NCBI GenBank assembly: GCA_023666275.1
Contig: JAMPCJ010000005.1
Location: 62,001-126,000 of the forward strand
DNA: 64,000 nucleotides
Origin: Treponema brennaborense
GTDB lineage: Bacteria > Spirochaetota > Spirochaetia > Treponematales > Treponemataceae
Reading direction: 5' to 3'
Position 1 is the first letter of the stretch, and every line of letters starts with the position of its first letter. Below the pieces are notes generated by a model that was not told the origin of the DNA, did no database searches, and worked only from the letters and a program-made list of their open reading frames with translations. The position numbers and the translations under genes were made by a program. Below, in pieces: positions 1 through 9,943 of the stretch.

Positions 1-1064
1 CTGTTGCGGTCTGCAAACTGCGCGCGTCCGCCCGCCTGCCGAAAACGATATTAAAAACTGCCGGCATTATAGTCGCTTCTTCTTTTATGCTGACGCTGCT
101 GGGACTGATTTCCGTTTTAATCGTGAAATTGCCGAGAATTCCGATTTCCGTCGAAAAAATTTCGCAGCCGCTGTCATTGAATATTACGGATAATATTTTG
201 GCGATTTTTCCGTATTCCGTATTTGAAATTTTTACCGACGGCGCGTTTCTGCTTCCGGTTTTTATTGCGGCGGGATTCATCGGAGCTGTATGCAGCAGCG
301 AAAAAGTTGCAGCTAAACCGGTTTTTACGCTGTTTGAATCGTTTTCGCGGATTATTTGGACAATATCCAATATTTTTATCGATGTATTTTCAATCGGTCT
401 GATTGCCGTTTCCTGTTCCTGGACAATTCAGTTTATCGATGTTTTGCAGACGGGCGTATTCAACAGACTGATTATTTTATTGTCCGCGGATTTGCTGATA
501 ATTGCATTTGTGCTGTATCCGGCGATTATGCGCTTTACTTTCAGAGAAATGCATCCCTATCGAATTTTGTATGCAGGCACGGCATCCGTATTTGCGGCGT
601 TTTTTACCGGCGACAGCAATATGACGCTTGCTGTGAATTTATTCCACGCAAAAGGAAGTCTCGGCATCAAGCGGAAAATGAACGCAGCGGTTCTGCCGCT
701 GTTTTCCGTTTTTGCCAGAGGCGGCGCGGCGTTTGTAACGGCTATTTCTTTTATACTGATTTTGCGCTCATATTCCAGTTTGGGGATTTCCGTATATGAT
801 ATATGCTGGATTTGTTTGGTTTCTTTTGCGGTTTCATTCGCTCTTGGTGCGCTGCCGTCCGGCGGGCCGTTTATCGCGCTTACGGTAATATGTTCTCTGT
901 ACGGGCGCGGATTTGACAGCGGCTATTTGCTTTTGAAGCCTGTCGCGCCGGTGCTGTGTTCATTTGCTGCCGCGATAGATGCAGTAACGGCAATGTTCGG
1001 TTCTTATCTTATCGCCTGGAAAAGCGGGCAGACGGAACATATTGAACTGAGAAAATTCATATAA
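1..1064 (+). CDS. Dicarboxylate/amino-acid:cation symporter (DAACS/SDF family), 5' truncated
   Basis: The reading frame is open from base 3 of the window, so the gene starts upstream and only its C-terminal ~350 residues are here. What remains is strongly hydrophobic with several membrane segments. The polar stretch GDSNMTLAVNL, the re-entrant-loop-like region after KRKMNAAVLPLFSVFARGG and a Gly/Pro-rich LPSGGPFIALTV segment match the C-terminal core of sodium- or proton-coupled dicarboxylate/glutamate symporters, which act in the inner membrane. The usual family signature is diverged, so the substrate cannot be named. It is followed by a terminator-like hairpin and convergent tex. The family call is inference from overall pattern; the internal ATG at 87 is not the true start. 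Confidence 0.7.
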   Translation, partial: VAVCKLRASARLPKTILKTAGIIVASSFMLTLLGLISVLIVKLPRIPISVEKISQPLSLNITDNILAIFPYSVFEIFTDGAFLLPVFIAAGFIGAVCSSEKVAAKPVFTLFESFSRIIWTISNIFIDVFSIGLIAVSCSWTIQFIDVLQTGVFNRLIILLSADLLIIAFVLYPAIMRFTFREMHPYRILYAGTASVFAAFFTGDSNMTLAVNLFHAKGSLGIKRKMNAAVLPLFSVFARGGAAFVTAISFILILRSYSSLGISVYDICWICLVSFAVSFALGALPSGGPFIALTVICSLYGRGFDSGYLLLKPVAPVLCSFAAAIDAVTAMFGSYLIAWKSGQTEHIELRKFI

Positions 1065-1096
1065 ATGCGGAACTGCGCATAAAACGGGCACTGAAT

Positions 1097-1131
1097 AAAA
1101 AACAGCCGCATTGTTTCGGCGGCTGTTTTTT
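1097..1131. terminator. Intrinsic terminator between symporter and tex
   Basis: A stem AACAGCCGC / GCGGCTGTT encloses a short loop and is followed by a T-run on the plus strand and preceded by an A-run. It can therefore end both the plus-strand symporter and the convergent minus-strand tex transcript. Confidence 0.8.
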
Positions 1132-1165
1132 ATTTTGTTTCTGCATTGCGGGGAAATTCCGCACG

Positions 1166-3595
1166 TTATTTATTTTTCAATAACGCTGCGAACGGGTTGT
1201 ACGTAAGTCCGTCGTCGCTCCCGTAACTGCGCGTACCTGTGCGGTTTTGTTTTCCGGGAACGGATTTGCCGCCGCCGGAATTCCGCCTTGCGGATTGAGT
1301 TCCGTTTTCGGCAGCCGCTGTCTTTCCGGCGTCTGTTCTGACAACACGGCGGACTTTTGCCTTGTCCGTTTTTACGGCGGATTCCGTATCGGAAGCGGAA
1401 GAGCGATGTTCCGGAGTTCCGCTTCGCTTTGTGTCTGCCGATGCGCCGCTTTTTAATGACAGACTGATTCTGCGCCGATCCGGATCAAGCGCAATAATAA
1501 CGCATTCTTTTATATCGCCGACTTTAAGAACATCCATCGGATCTTCTACGTAGCTGTCGCTCAGTTCCGATATATGCAGCAGCGCGGTTTCTTTAATACC
1601 GAGATCGACAAACGCGCCGAAGTCGACGACATTTTTGATTTTTCCGGTAACTTTCATGCCTTCTTTTAAATCTTCGAAAGTAACGACGCCCTTTTGCATA
1701 ATCGGTTTCGGATATTCATCACGCGGATCCCGATTCGGTTTTTTCAATTCATCGATAATATCCGTAATCGTTGTGTCGCCGATATTGTATTTTTCTTCGA
1801 TTTGTTTTTTCAAATCGGACGAAACTGCGTTTTGCGACTGTACAAACGGCAGGATTTCGCGCGCGGCGGCATAATTTTCCGGATGAACCCAGGTGTTGTC
1901 CAGCGGATCGGCACTTTCCGGGATTTTAAGAAATCCGGCGCATTGCTCAAACGCTTTCGGGCCGAGTCCGCTTATTTTTTTCAAATCGTCGCGGCTGATG
2001 ATTTTTCCGTTTGAATCACGATAGGCAACGATTTTTTTTGCGAGCGTGCTGTTGATGCCGGATACGTATTTTAACAGATGATACGAAGCGGTGTTTAAAT
2101 TCACGCCGACTTGATTGACGACGGAGCTGACGACTTCATCCAATTTTTCCGAAAGTTTTTTTTGATTGACGTCATGCTGATACAAACCGACGCCGATTGA
2201 TTTCGGATCGATTTTTACAAGTTCCGCAAGCGGATCCTGAAGCCGTCGTCCCATGGAAATAGCGCCGCGGATGGTGAGATCCAAGTCGGGGAATTCTTCG
2301 CGGGCAGTATCGCTCGCCGAATACACCGAAGCGCCGGATTCATCTACAACCGTATACATAACGTCGGGAAAATACGCGCTGATAACTTGCGCCGTAATTT
2401 CCTGTACTTCATGAGAACCTGTTCCGTTCCCGATTGCGATAAGCTGGATATTGTATTGCTTGATTGCCTGCCGCAGCGCGGCCGCAGCGCCGCTCGGATC
2501 CGCCGTTTGTTTGATAAGAAAATATCCGAGATATTTTCCCGTTTCGTCGAGCGCTGCGCATTTTGTTCCGGTACGGATGCCCGGATCCACACCGAGTACG
2601 CGTGTTCCTTTTATCGGGTGCTGCATCAGCAGATTTTTCAGGTTTTCGCTGAAAACGCTGATGCCGTGTTCATCTGCTTCGTCGCTTTTGTCGCCGCGGA
2701 TTTCCCGTACAACTGCCGGCGATAAAAGCCGCACCAGAGCGTCTTCTACCGCCTCGGACAAATATTTATTGCATAACGAATATTTGCGTTTGAGCAAATC
2801 AATCGCGCCGTCAACATCTACGTCGATTGCAACTTCAAGCGCGGCTTCCCGTTCGCCGCGGTTAATAGCAAGAATTCGGTGCGGCTTTATCTGATTGAGC
2901 GCTTCTGTATAATCCCAATACATTTGGTATACGGATGTTTTTGCCGCTTCTTCATCGCCGATGCCTTTCGAACGGATGGTTCCCGTTTTCAGATAAAAAT
3001 CGTGAATGTCGGCGCGGTTTTCGGTGTTTTGCGATACGCGTTCGGCGATAATATCTTTTGCTCCGTTCAAGGCGTCTTCTGCCGTCGGTACGGATAATTC
3101 CGGATTTTCTGCGTCTTCATGCACAAATTCCGCGGCTTTCGTTTCTATTTCCGCATCGGAAGATTCCATCATCGCGTCGGCAAGCGGTTCGAGACCTTTT
3201 TCCTGTGCAATCATGCCGCGTGTTTTTTTCTTTTTTTTGAACGGCGCCCACAAATCTTCCAGTTCCGTCAGCGTTTTTGCGTTCATCACTGCGTCGTAAA
3301 GAAAGTCTGTCAATTTTCCCTGAGCAAACACGCCGCGGACAATTTCGAGCCGGCGTGTTTCAAGGTTTGTGTAGCTTTTGAAAAGACGGTCGCATTCTCT
3401 GACTTGCAGTTCATCGAGGGAGCCGTGAGCTTCTTTCCGGTAACGGGAAATGAACGGAATGGTGCATCTCTCGTTGACAAGTGAAATAACTGCGCTTACT
3501 TGCGGCGTGCGAACGGCGAGTTCTTCCGCGATGCGCTTCATGATTGCGACTTCGTTGACAACGAGAGAATCGATTGTTTCCTGTGTAAATTCCAT
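1166..3595 (-). CDS. tex: Tex-family RNA-binding transcription accessory protein
   Basis: An 809-residue protein with the complete Tex architecture. It has an N-terminal helical HTH-like region, an RNase H-fold YqgF-like domain near residue 340 (VLGVDPGIRTGT), a helix-hairpin-helix pair (YVSGINSTLAKKIVAYRDSNG region) and a C-terminal S1 domain at about 645-720 (GKIKNVVDFGAFVDLG). Tex proteins bind nucleic acid in the cytoplasm and influence transcription and ribosome-associated RNA. A Ser/Lys/Arg-rich low-complexity tail of about 90 residues follows the S1 domain, longer than in most relatives. No Shine-Dalgarno precedes the ATG. A TAAAAT box ends 8 nt before it with TTTACC 17 bp further upstream, so the transcript is probably near-leaderless. 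Confidence 0.95.
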   Translation of the reverse strand: MEFTQETIDSLVVNEVAIMKRIAEELAVRTPQVSAVISLVNERCTIPFISRYRKEAHGSLDELQVRECDRLFKSYTNLETRRLEIVRGVFAQGKLTDFLYDAVMNAKTLTELEDLWAPFKKKKKTRGMIAQEKGLEPLADAMMESSDAEIETKAAEFVHEDAENPELSVPTAEDALNGAKDIIAERVSQNTENRADIHDFYLKTGTIRSKGIGDEEAAKTSVYQMYWDYTEALNQIKPHRILAINRGEREAALEVAIDVDVDGAIDLLKRKYSLCNKYLSEAVEDALVRLLSPAVVREIRGDKSDEADEHGISVFSENLKNLLMQHPIKGTRVLGVDPGIRTGTKCAALDETGKYLGYFLIKQTADPSGAAAALRQAIKQYNIQLIAIGNGTGSHEVQEITAQVISAYFPDVMYTVVDESGASVYSASDTAREEFPDLDLTIRGAISMGRRLQDPLAELVKIDPKSIGVGLYQHDVNQKKLSEKLDEVVSSVVNQVGVNLNTASYHLLKYVSGINSTLAKKIVAYRDSNGKIISRDDLKKISGLGPKAFEQCAGFLKIPESADPLDNTWVHPENYAAAREILPFVQSQNAVSSDLKKQIEEKYNIGDTTITDIIDELKKPNRDPRDEYPKPIMQKGVVTFEDLKEGMKVTGKIKNVVDFGAFVDLGIKETALLHISELSDSYVEDPMDVLKVGDIKECVIIALDPDRRRISLSLKSGASADTKRSGTPEHRSSASDTESAVKTDKAKVRRVVRTDAGKTAAAENGTQSARRNSGGGKSVPGKQNRTGTRSYGSDDGLTYNPFAALLKNK

Positions 3596-3603
3596 AATGC
3601 GCT

Positions 3604-3632
3604 ATTTTACGGAAAAAACAGCGTCTGGTAAA
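3604..3632 (-). promoter_or_regulatory. Putative near-leaderless promoter of tex
   Basis: On the minus strand, TTTACC (3632-3627), a 17-bp spacer and TAAAAT (3609-3604) end 8 nt before the tex ATG. The predicted start of transcription lies 1-2 nt before the start codon. Confidence 0.45.
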
Positions 3633-3686
3633 GTACAAAAGGCACTGTGCGCGTCCGCCGGAATCGGTTTCCTGCCGAAGCGCGGC

Positions 3687-5543
3687 TTATTCCACTGTGA
3701 CGCTTTTTGCAAGATTCCGCGGTTTGTCGGGGTCATTGCCGCGTTGAATGGAACAGTAATATGCAAAAAGCTGCGCGGGAATGACGGACAGCATCGGCGA
3801 AAGGTTTTCGTTGATCTGCGGAATAAGAAAAACTTCATCCGCGATTTTATTGAAATATCCGCTGTGATCCTGCGTAATTGCCAGCGTCGTGGCGCCGCGT
3901 GAATCGACTTCTTTTATATTGGAAGCGTTTTTATCATACAGTCCCGGACGGGTCGCTATGGCAATAACAAGCGTGCCGGTATCGACAAGGGCAATTGGTC
4001 CGTGTTTCAATTCTCCCGAAGCAAATGATTCGGAATGTACGTAGCTGATTTCTTTTAATTTGAGCGCGCTTTCCAGACTGACAGCGTAATCAAACTGCCT
4101 GCCCATAAAAAATACTTTGTTTTTGCTGAACTGCCGCGATGCGAATTTCTGAATTACGGATTTTTCTTTTAATATTTCTTCTACTTTTTGAGGAATTGTT
4201 TCCATTTCGGCAAGAATCTGCTGATATTCTTCTTTTTGTATGGAACCGCGCAGCTGCGCCGTTTTGAGTGCAAGCAAGTATAAACACATCAGCTGCGTGG
4301 TAAATGCTTTTGTAGACGCCACGGCTATTTCCGGTCCTGCCGCGGTGTACATAACGGAATCTGCTTCGCGGGTAAGCGTAGAACCTACCACATTTGAAAT
4401 AGCGATGATTTTTGCGCCGTTTTGGCGGGCAAGACGCATAGCCGCGAGCGTATCGGCTGTTTCGCCCGATTGGCTGATGATAATGAAGACGTCTTTGTCC
4501 ATTGTTATCGGATTGCGGTACCGATATTCCGAGGCTATGTCGGTTTCTACCGGAACGCGCGCAAAATGCTCGAACGCGTATTTTCCTACAACGCCGGCAT
4601 GATACGCGGTACCGCAGGCAATGATAACTATGCGCCCCGCGTTTTTCAATAAATCGTCGGCATGGATTTCTTCTATATTTATGTCGCGCACTATGCCGGA
4701 ATCTGTTTCTGTTTTTACCAAACGCAGGCGGAGCGTGTTTGCAAGTGCTTCAGGCTGCTCGTGAATTTCTTTGAGCATGAAGTGTTCGTATCCCGATTTT
4801 TCCGCCGATGAAATATCCCAGTCGACATGATATGTTTCTCTGTTTATTTTTTCCCCGTTCGCACCGAAAAGTTCCGCATGATCGCGGTACAAAACCGCAA
4901 TTTCATCGTTTTCGAGAAAGTAGACTTCCCGCGTATGTTTGAGCAGCGCAGGCACATCCGAAGCGATGAAATTTTCGCCGCTGCCGCTGCCGATTACAAG
5001 CGGACAGTCTTTGCGGCAGGCAATAATTCGGTCGGGATAATCGCGGCAGAGAACTGCGAGCGCGTACGAACCTTCGATTTTCCGCAGCGTTTTGCGGACA
5101 GCCCGAAAAATATCATGGTTTGCTTTGTCATTGTAAAAATAGTTGATTAACTGCGCTACAACCTCTGTATCGGTTTCGCTGCGGAATTCCACGCCCTGTT
5201 CTTGAAGCCAGGTTTTCAGCTTTGCGTAATTTTCGATAATGCCGTTATGCACAACGGCGATTGTGCCGGATACGTCCGTGTGCGGATGCGAATTGAGATC
5301 CGACGGTTCGCCGTGCGTCGCCCATCGTGTGTGGCCGATGCCGACAGTTCCGGGAATGACTTCCTGCGCTATTTTTTGTTCGAGGAATTTAAGCATCCCT
5401 TTTGTCTTGCGGATGATGATGTCGCCTTTGTCAAGGACTGCAATGCCGGCAGAGTCATATCCGCGGTATTCGAGTTTTTTCAGCGCGTGTATCAAAACCG
5501 GAGTTGCTTGTTTTTCTCCGATATAGCCGACAATTCCACACAT
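3687..5543 (-). CDS. glmS: Glutamine-fructose-6-phosphate aminotransferase (isomerizing)
   Basis: A 618-residue enzyme that makes glucosamine-6-phosphate from fructose-6-phosphate and glutamine, the entry to peptidoglycan and amino-sugar synthesis. The start is set at 5543 because the mature enzyme needs Cys as its first residue (MCGIVGYIG) and an AGGAG site lies just upstream; an in-frame ATG 23 codons earlier would bury that cysteine. The N-terminal class II glutaminase domain carries GHTRWATHG and HNGIIEN. The C-terminal half has two SIS domains (SQSGETADT; SGELKHGPIAL) and ends in the typical KSVTVE. No glmS ribozyme core was recognised in the leader. It lies downstream of no other gene and about 90 bp from tex. 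Confidence 0.97.
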   Translation of the reverse strand: MCGIVGYIGEKQATPVLIHALKKLEYRGYDSAGIAVLDKGDIIIRKTKGMLKFLEQKIAQEVIPGTVGIGHTRWATHGEPSDLNSHPHTDVSGTIAVVHNGIIENYAKLKTWLQEQGVEFRSETDTEVVAQLINYFYNDKANHDIFRAVRKTLRKIEGSYALAVLCRDYPDRIIACRKDCPLVIGSGSGENFIASDVPALLKHTREVYFLENDEIAVLYRDHAELFGANGEKINRETYHVDWDISSAEKSGYEHFMLKEIHEQPEALANTLRLRLVKTETDSGIVRDINIEEIHADDLLKNAGRIVIIACGTAYHAGVVGKYAFEHFARVPVETDIASEYRYRNPITMDKDVFIIISQSGETADTLAAMRLARQNGAKIIAISNVVGSTLTREADSVMYTAAGPEIAVASTKAFTTQLMCLYLLALKTAQLRGSIQKEEYQQILAEMETIPQKVEEILKEKSVIQKFASRQFSKNKVFFMGRQFDYAVSLESALKLKEISYVHSESFASGELKHGPIALVDTGTLVIAIATRPGLYDKNASNIKEVDSRGATTLAITQDHSGYFNKIADEVFLIPQINENLSPMLSVIPAQLFAYYCSIQRGNDPDKPRNLAKSVTVE

Positions 5544-5610
5544 ATATTTTCTCCTTAAAAATGCGGCACCGCAGGAAATTTTCGGTTTTTGAAAACCTGC
5601 ATTTGTTCGC

Positions 5611-5664
5611 ATGGCACAGCGATATAGTCAGTGCCATATTGAAATTTTAACGGATATATGTCAA
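5611..5664 (-). promoter_or_regulatory. Putative glmS promoter with inverted repeat at the start region
   Basis: On the minus strand, a perfect TTGACA (5664-5659), 17 bp and a weak CAATAT (5641-5636) precede glmS. A 7-bp inverted repeat, ATGGCAC / GTGCCAT (5611-5617 and 5631-5637), covers the predicted -10 and start site and could be an operator or a 5' stem-loop. The leader before glmS is about 85 nt. Confidence 0.4.
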
Positions 5665-5834
5665 TAGCGCGTTAAACAGCCGTATTATGACATGAATGCA
5701 CCGCACTTGCAAACGCAAGACTTTTCCAATCGGCGGATAATATGATAAAATAAAAAAAGGTAAAAAATTTTGTTTTATCTGGCATTTATTTATATGAAAA
5801 TACCGATGAAATAATTTTTAAAACGGAGCATTCG

Positions 5835-6809
5835 GTGAAAAAAAAAATATCAGCGTCCGCTGTCTGCGGCGCAGGCGCCGTCCGGAAACAGCGCGGAATT
5901 TGTTTTTGCATTGTGTGCGCATTGTTCGGTGTCATTCCGGGAACCGCCGCCGCTGCTTTTTGTCAGGAAATATCCGATTGTCAAATGACATCCGTGCCGC
6001 GTGCGCCGCAAGTATGTGCGGAAAACGAAAATATGAAAGAAGCGGCGCTGACGCAGCAGGGATTTTTTTCCGATTTTTTTACGGGCGATAAATTTTTCAA
6101 ACTGCATCCCGCCGCGGACAGCCTGGCTGTTTCTTCCGGCGTGCTTTTTAACGCGGCGCTGTTTCTTTTTAAACCGGAAGGACAGCTGTATACCGGTTCC
6201 AAACTGAATATTGACGGCGTCAACAGATTCGACCGCTGGGCGGCGCGCCGATATTCGCATGCCGGAGACATTGCCGGAACTGTTGTGCAGATGGTTTCTG
6301 TTCTCACGCCGGCGGTATTTTTTTCTATGCCGCGTAATGAATGGGGCTCGCTCGGCGTAATGTATCTTGAATCGGTTTTGTTTGCATACGGCTTCAAAGA
6401 AACCGGCAAAGCGCTTGTTTCACGTTACCGCCCGTACATGTATTTTGACGGATTTTCCGCCGCAGATAATTTTAATGACGGCGACTACAAAAAATCCTGG
6501 TTTTCCGGACACACCACAATGGCATTCAACGGCGCGGTTTTTACAAGCTATGTGTTTTCCGTTCGCTATCCGGATTCGAAATTCAAAATTCCTGTAATTG
6601 CCGGCAGCCTTTCGCTCGCTGTCGGAACGGCGGCGCTTCGGATTATAAGCGGAAACCATTTTTTAAGCGATGTTCTTACCGGCGCTGTTATCGGAAGTAC
6701 GACAGGTTTCCTCGTGCCGTTTGTACATCATCTGTATGCAAAAAGAGTTTCTTCGGCAGCTGAATTTTCTTTGCTGCCGAACGGTTTTGTTTTCCGCTGC
6801 CGCTGGTGA
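5835..6809 (+). CDS. PAP2-family membrane-associated phosphatase
   Basis: A 324-residue protein with the three-part acid-phosphatase signature of the PAP2 superfamily: the K...RP motif (KALVSRYRPYMY), WFSGHT in the place of PSGH, and the SxxHxxxD motif (ISGNHFLSDVLTG). Hydrophobic segments surround these motifs. Family members dephosphorylate lipid phosphates such as phosphatidic acid or undecaprenyl diphosphate at the membrane. The N-terminus has a basic start followed by a hydrophobic stretch ending near AAAAFCQE, likely a signal peptide. The start is GTG with CGGAG 7 nt upstream. Substrate cannot be told from sequence. It sits upstream of ftsK, in the same direction but about 90 bp away. 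Confidence 0.85.
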   Translation: MKKKISASAVCGAGAVRKQRGICFCIVCALFGVIPGTAAAAFCQEISDCQMTSVPRAPQVCAENENMKEAALTQQGFFSDFFTGDKFFKLHPAADSLAVSSGVLFNAALFLFKPEGQLYTGSKLNIDGVNRFDRWAARRYSHAGDIAGTVVQMVSVLTPAVFFSMPRNEWGSLGVMYLESVLFAYGFKETGKALVSRYRPYMYFDGFSAADNFNDGDYKKSWFSGHTTMAFNGAVFTSYVFSVRYPDSKFKIPVIAGSLSLAVGTAALRIISGNHFLSDVLTGAVIGSTTGFLVPFVHHLYAKRVSSAAEFSLLPNGFVFRCRW

Positions 6810-6898
6810 AAAAATCGAAAAATGCTTTGCATATTTTGCGCCGCAAACATGAGAATTTTTTTCTAACTTCTGTCTTGTGAAAATCCGATATTGTACGT

Positions 6899-9871
6899 AT
6901 GAAATATTCAGGCAAACAGGCGGCACTATGCGGAAGTCTTCTTCTTCTCGGCGCCGCGTTTTTCAGCATCGCGTATATAATCAGGCTTTTTAATTTCGGC
7001 GTTATTCAAAGCGGGCTGCCGCTTTTTTTGTTCACGGCCGGACATATTTTTTACAGCATATACGGAATTTCGTGCGTGCTTATTCCCGTCTTTTTATTTA
7101 TATCGGCACTGCTGCTTTTCCTGCCGGATTGGACGATAAAACGCGGCATGTATTTAGCTGTTTCCGTAGTGCCGTTTTATACCGTTGTGGCAGCGGAGCG
7201 AATGTGCCGTTTTGTAAATGACGGAACAGCGCCGCTGATTGCTGCCATGAAAATTATCGGAATACTGTTCGCTGCGGTTTTGCTTATCGTAATCGAATAT
7301 CTTACGGCAGGCATTGCGCTCGATGCGTACCTTGATATTTCAAAGCAAAAAGGAAAACGGCGTTTCAAAAAAACATTGCTTCCCGATTTTCAGCCGGAAA
7401 ATAATGATGATTCCGAAGAAGAAAATCATTCCGATGTCAATGCCGCCGCGGAAAATGCGCATTTGACGGAAGCTGACGCCGCGTTTCAATCGTTTCCCGA
7501 AACGGAATCGGAACATAATGATGAGTACGCGCCGGCGCATAAAAATATTCGGGATGATGAAAGCGGCGGAGAAGAAAACGCTGCCGATGCGGAAAAATCT
7601 TTTCGGGCTGCGGCTGAAAGCGAACATGCGGCATCCGCGGAATCTGCCGCGGATACCGATATGCATATTTCAGATTACGCGGAATACCGAATGCAGGAAA
7701 ACAACCGTGCCGAAGAAACGGCGGAACTGACCGAGCTTTCCGGCACCGAAGAGGAAAACGCCGCGCCGCCGGAAACACTTTCGGAAGACGAAAATTCTTT
7801 TCAGACGGAGCAGACGGAACATATTATACAAATGGATTTTTCGCTGCCTGCTGTCGATATTTTGGGAAATCCCAGAAATGTTTCCGAACAGGATGCCGCG
7901 CCAAGCGAAAGCGGCGCTTCCGCGGAAACGGAAATAATTTCTCCGGAGCCGGACATTCCGAATGCGCCGGACAATTTCGATTCCGCCGATTTGCAAACCG
8001 ATGAAAATTATATAGACGAAGCTTTAGATATAGCTGAATTTTTCAATCGGCAAGAGGAATTGTTTTTGCAGGATCCGTTTTACGACGACATGGCTGAAGA
8101 AATATATGATGAAGCAGTTCCCGATAATTTTTCCGCCGCGGAATCGAAAGACGAAGAAATCGGCATAGAAGAAACCGGCGATGAAGATACGGAAGAAGAT
8201 GATGCCGACGAAAACGAAGATGAAACAGAAGAACCGGAAGACGATTCGGAAGATTTTTCGTTTTCGGGAAACATTGCGGAACAAACAGAACTTTCATCTG
8301 ATTCAGCTGAATGCGGTGCGGACGCCGCGCAGGAAACTGCGGAAACGAATGCGGAATTTTCGGATATAAATTTTCGTGCGGGCACAGCGCCTGCCGCGGA
8401 CGGCGCTCGGTTTTCAAACGGCGTTGTGCCGGTTGTTCCGCCTCGCCAGCGCGGCAAACCGTATTCCGTTCCCGCGGAAGGACTGCTGACTGCTTATCCC
8501 GACGGAGCATACTGGATAATTGATGAGGACACACAAAAAGCCGCGCAGCAGCTGAAAAACACATTGAGTGAATTCAAAATAGAAGCGGAAGTTACCGGAA
8601 TAAGAAAAGGTCCCGTCATAACTATGTTTGAAATCCTGCCTGCGCCGGGTGTCAAGCTGAGTAAAATTGTCAATTTGCAGGATAATATCGCGCTGCGCCT
8701 TGCGGCGTCAAGTGTTCGTATTGTTGCGCCGATTCCCGGAAAAAGCGCGGTCGGCATAGAAGTTCCGAACAAAGAGCGTGCCATTGTCAGTTTCCGTGAA
8801 CTGATAGATACCGATGCTTCGGCTTTCAGAAAAATGGCGGTTCCCGTAGTGCTCGGCAAAGACATTACCGGAGAAGCGCAGATTATCGATTTGACAAAAA
8901 CGCCGCATCTTTTGATTGCCGGTTCTACCGGTTCCGGAAAATCGGTCTGCGTCAATTCAATGATTCTTTCTATTTTATACAAACGTTCGCCGCAGGAAGT
9001 GAAGATGATTTTAATCGATCCGAAAGTGGTAGAACTCAAATTATATAATGAAATTCCGCATCTTTTGACGCCGGTTATTACGGAACCGAAAAAAGCATTT
9101 CAGGCGCTGCAATACTGCCTGTGCGAAATGGAGCGCAGATACGCGCTTCTCGACGGCATGGGCGTGCGCGATATTTCAAGCTATAACCGGCGCATCGCGG
9201 AACGCAATATTGCTGCGGAACGGCTGCCGTATATCGTGGTGATTATCGACGAATTTGCCGATCTCATGGCAACAACCGGAAAAGAGCTGGAATCTACATT
9301 GGCGCGCCTTGCCGCAATGAGCCGCGCGGTCGGCATTCATTTAGTGCTTGCTACGCAGCGCCCTTCGATAGATGTTATCACCGGTCTTATCAAGGCGAAT
9401 ATTCCTTCCCGCATCGCATTCATGGTTGCGTCCAAAATGGACAGCCGAATCATTATTGACCAAATCGGCGCGGAAAAATTGCTCGGCAAAGGAGACATGC
9501 TTTATGCCAGCGCGGCGGATCCGTTCCCCGTTCGCATTCAGGGAACATTTATTTCCGACAACGAAGTTGAAAACGTCGTCGATTATGTGAAGCAGTACGG
9601 CGAACCGGAATACATCGATGATGAAATTTTTGTGGACGATGAAGACGGCGAAGACACATCTCCGGCGTTGTTTGGAGAAGGCGAAGATCCGCTGTATGAT
9701 AAAGCGCTTGACATTGTTGTGCAGGCAGGAAAAGCGTCTGCTTCGTATATCCAGCGCCGGCTGAAAATCGGTTATAACCGCGCGGCGCGCCTTATCGAAG
9801 AAATGGAAGCCCGCGGACTTGTCGGACCGCAAAACGGTTCCAAACCGAGGGAAATTATCCATGTGCCGTAA
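6899..9871 (+). CDS. ftsK: DNA translocase FtsK/SpoIIIE
   Basis: A 990-residue septal DNA pump. Four or so N-terminal membrane helices occupy residues ~10-150. A very acidic Glu/Asp/Ala-rich linker runs from about 160 to 500. The motor follows: Walker A AGSTGSGKSVC near residue 678 and Walker B VVIIDEFADL near 785. The C-terminal winged-helix gamma domain (ASYIQRRLKIGYNRAARLIEEME) reads the KOPS-type sequences that orient translocation. The enzyme clears chromosome ends through the closing septum with XerCD. No Shine-Dalgarno is visible before the ATG; GATATT ends 6 nt upstream, so it may be leaderless, though no good -35 is seen. The long acidic linker is the only unusual part. Confidence 0.96.
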   Translation: MKYSGKQAALCGSLLLLGAAFFSIAYIIRLFNFGVIQSGLPLFLFTAGHIFYSIYGISCVLIPVFLFISALLLFLPDWTIKRGMYLAVSVVPFYTVVAAERMCRFVNDGTAPLIAAMKIIGILFAAVLLIVIEYLTAGIALDAYLDISKQKGKRRFKKTLLPDFQPENNDDSEEENHSDVNAAAENAHLTEADAAFQSFPETESEHNDEYAPAHKNIRDDESGGEENAADAEKSFRAAAESEHAASAESAADTDMHISDYAEYRMQENNRAEETAELTELSGTEEENAAPPETLSEDENSFQTEQTEHIIQMDFSLPAVDILGNPRNVSEQDAAPSESGASAETEIISPEPDIPNAPDNFDSADLQTDENYIDEALDIAEFFNRQEELFLQDPFYDDMAEEIYDEAVPDNFSAAESKDEEIGIEETGDEDTEEDDADENEDETEEPEDDSEDFSFSGNIAEQTELSSDSAECGADAAQETAETNAEFSDINFRAGTAPAADGARFSNGVVPVVPPRQRGKPYSVPAEGLLTAYPDGAYWIIDEDTQKAAQQLKNTLSEFKIEAEVTGIRKGPVITMFEILPAPGVKLSKIVNLQDNIALRLAASSVRIVAPIPGKSAVGIEVPNKERAIVSFRELIDTDASAFRKMAVPVVLGKDITGEAQIIDLTKTPHLLIAGSTGSGKSVCVNSMILSILYKRSPQEVKMILIDPKVVELKLYNEIPHLLTPVITEPKKAFQALQYCLCEMERRYALLDGMGVRDISSYNRRIAERNIAAERLPYIVVIIDEFADLMATTGKELESTLARLAAMSRAVGIHLVLATQRPSIDVITGLIKANIPSRIAFMVASKMDSRIIIDQIGAEKLLGKGDMLYASAADPFPVRIQGTFISDNEVENVVDYVKQYGEPEYIDDEIFVDDEDGEDTSPALFGEGEDPLYDKALDIVVQAGKASASYIQRRLKIGYNRAARLIEEMEARGLVGPQNGSKPREIIHVP

Positions 9872-9884
9872 AAGCGGAACTCAT

Positions 9885-9943
9885 AACGGCGTTCTGCGGT
9901 TGCAGTCCGCCGCAGCAAAGCGGGATTCGTCAGTTACGCCGTT
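9885..9943. terminator. Possible bidirectional hairpin between ftsK and the HDOD gene
   Basis: An outer inverted repeat, AACGGCG / CGCCGTT (9885-9891 and 9937-9943), encloses an inner CTGCGG / CCGCAG stem. It lies between convergent stop codons and overlaps the HDOD stop. No long T-run follows, so termination strength is uncertain. Confidence 0.35.

Noticed and set aside
5544-5640. glmS ribozyme or riboswitch in the glmS leader
   Set aside because: The leader is short, with simple hairpins only; the conserved ribozyme core is not recognisable.
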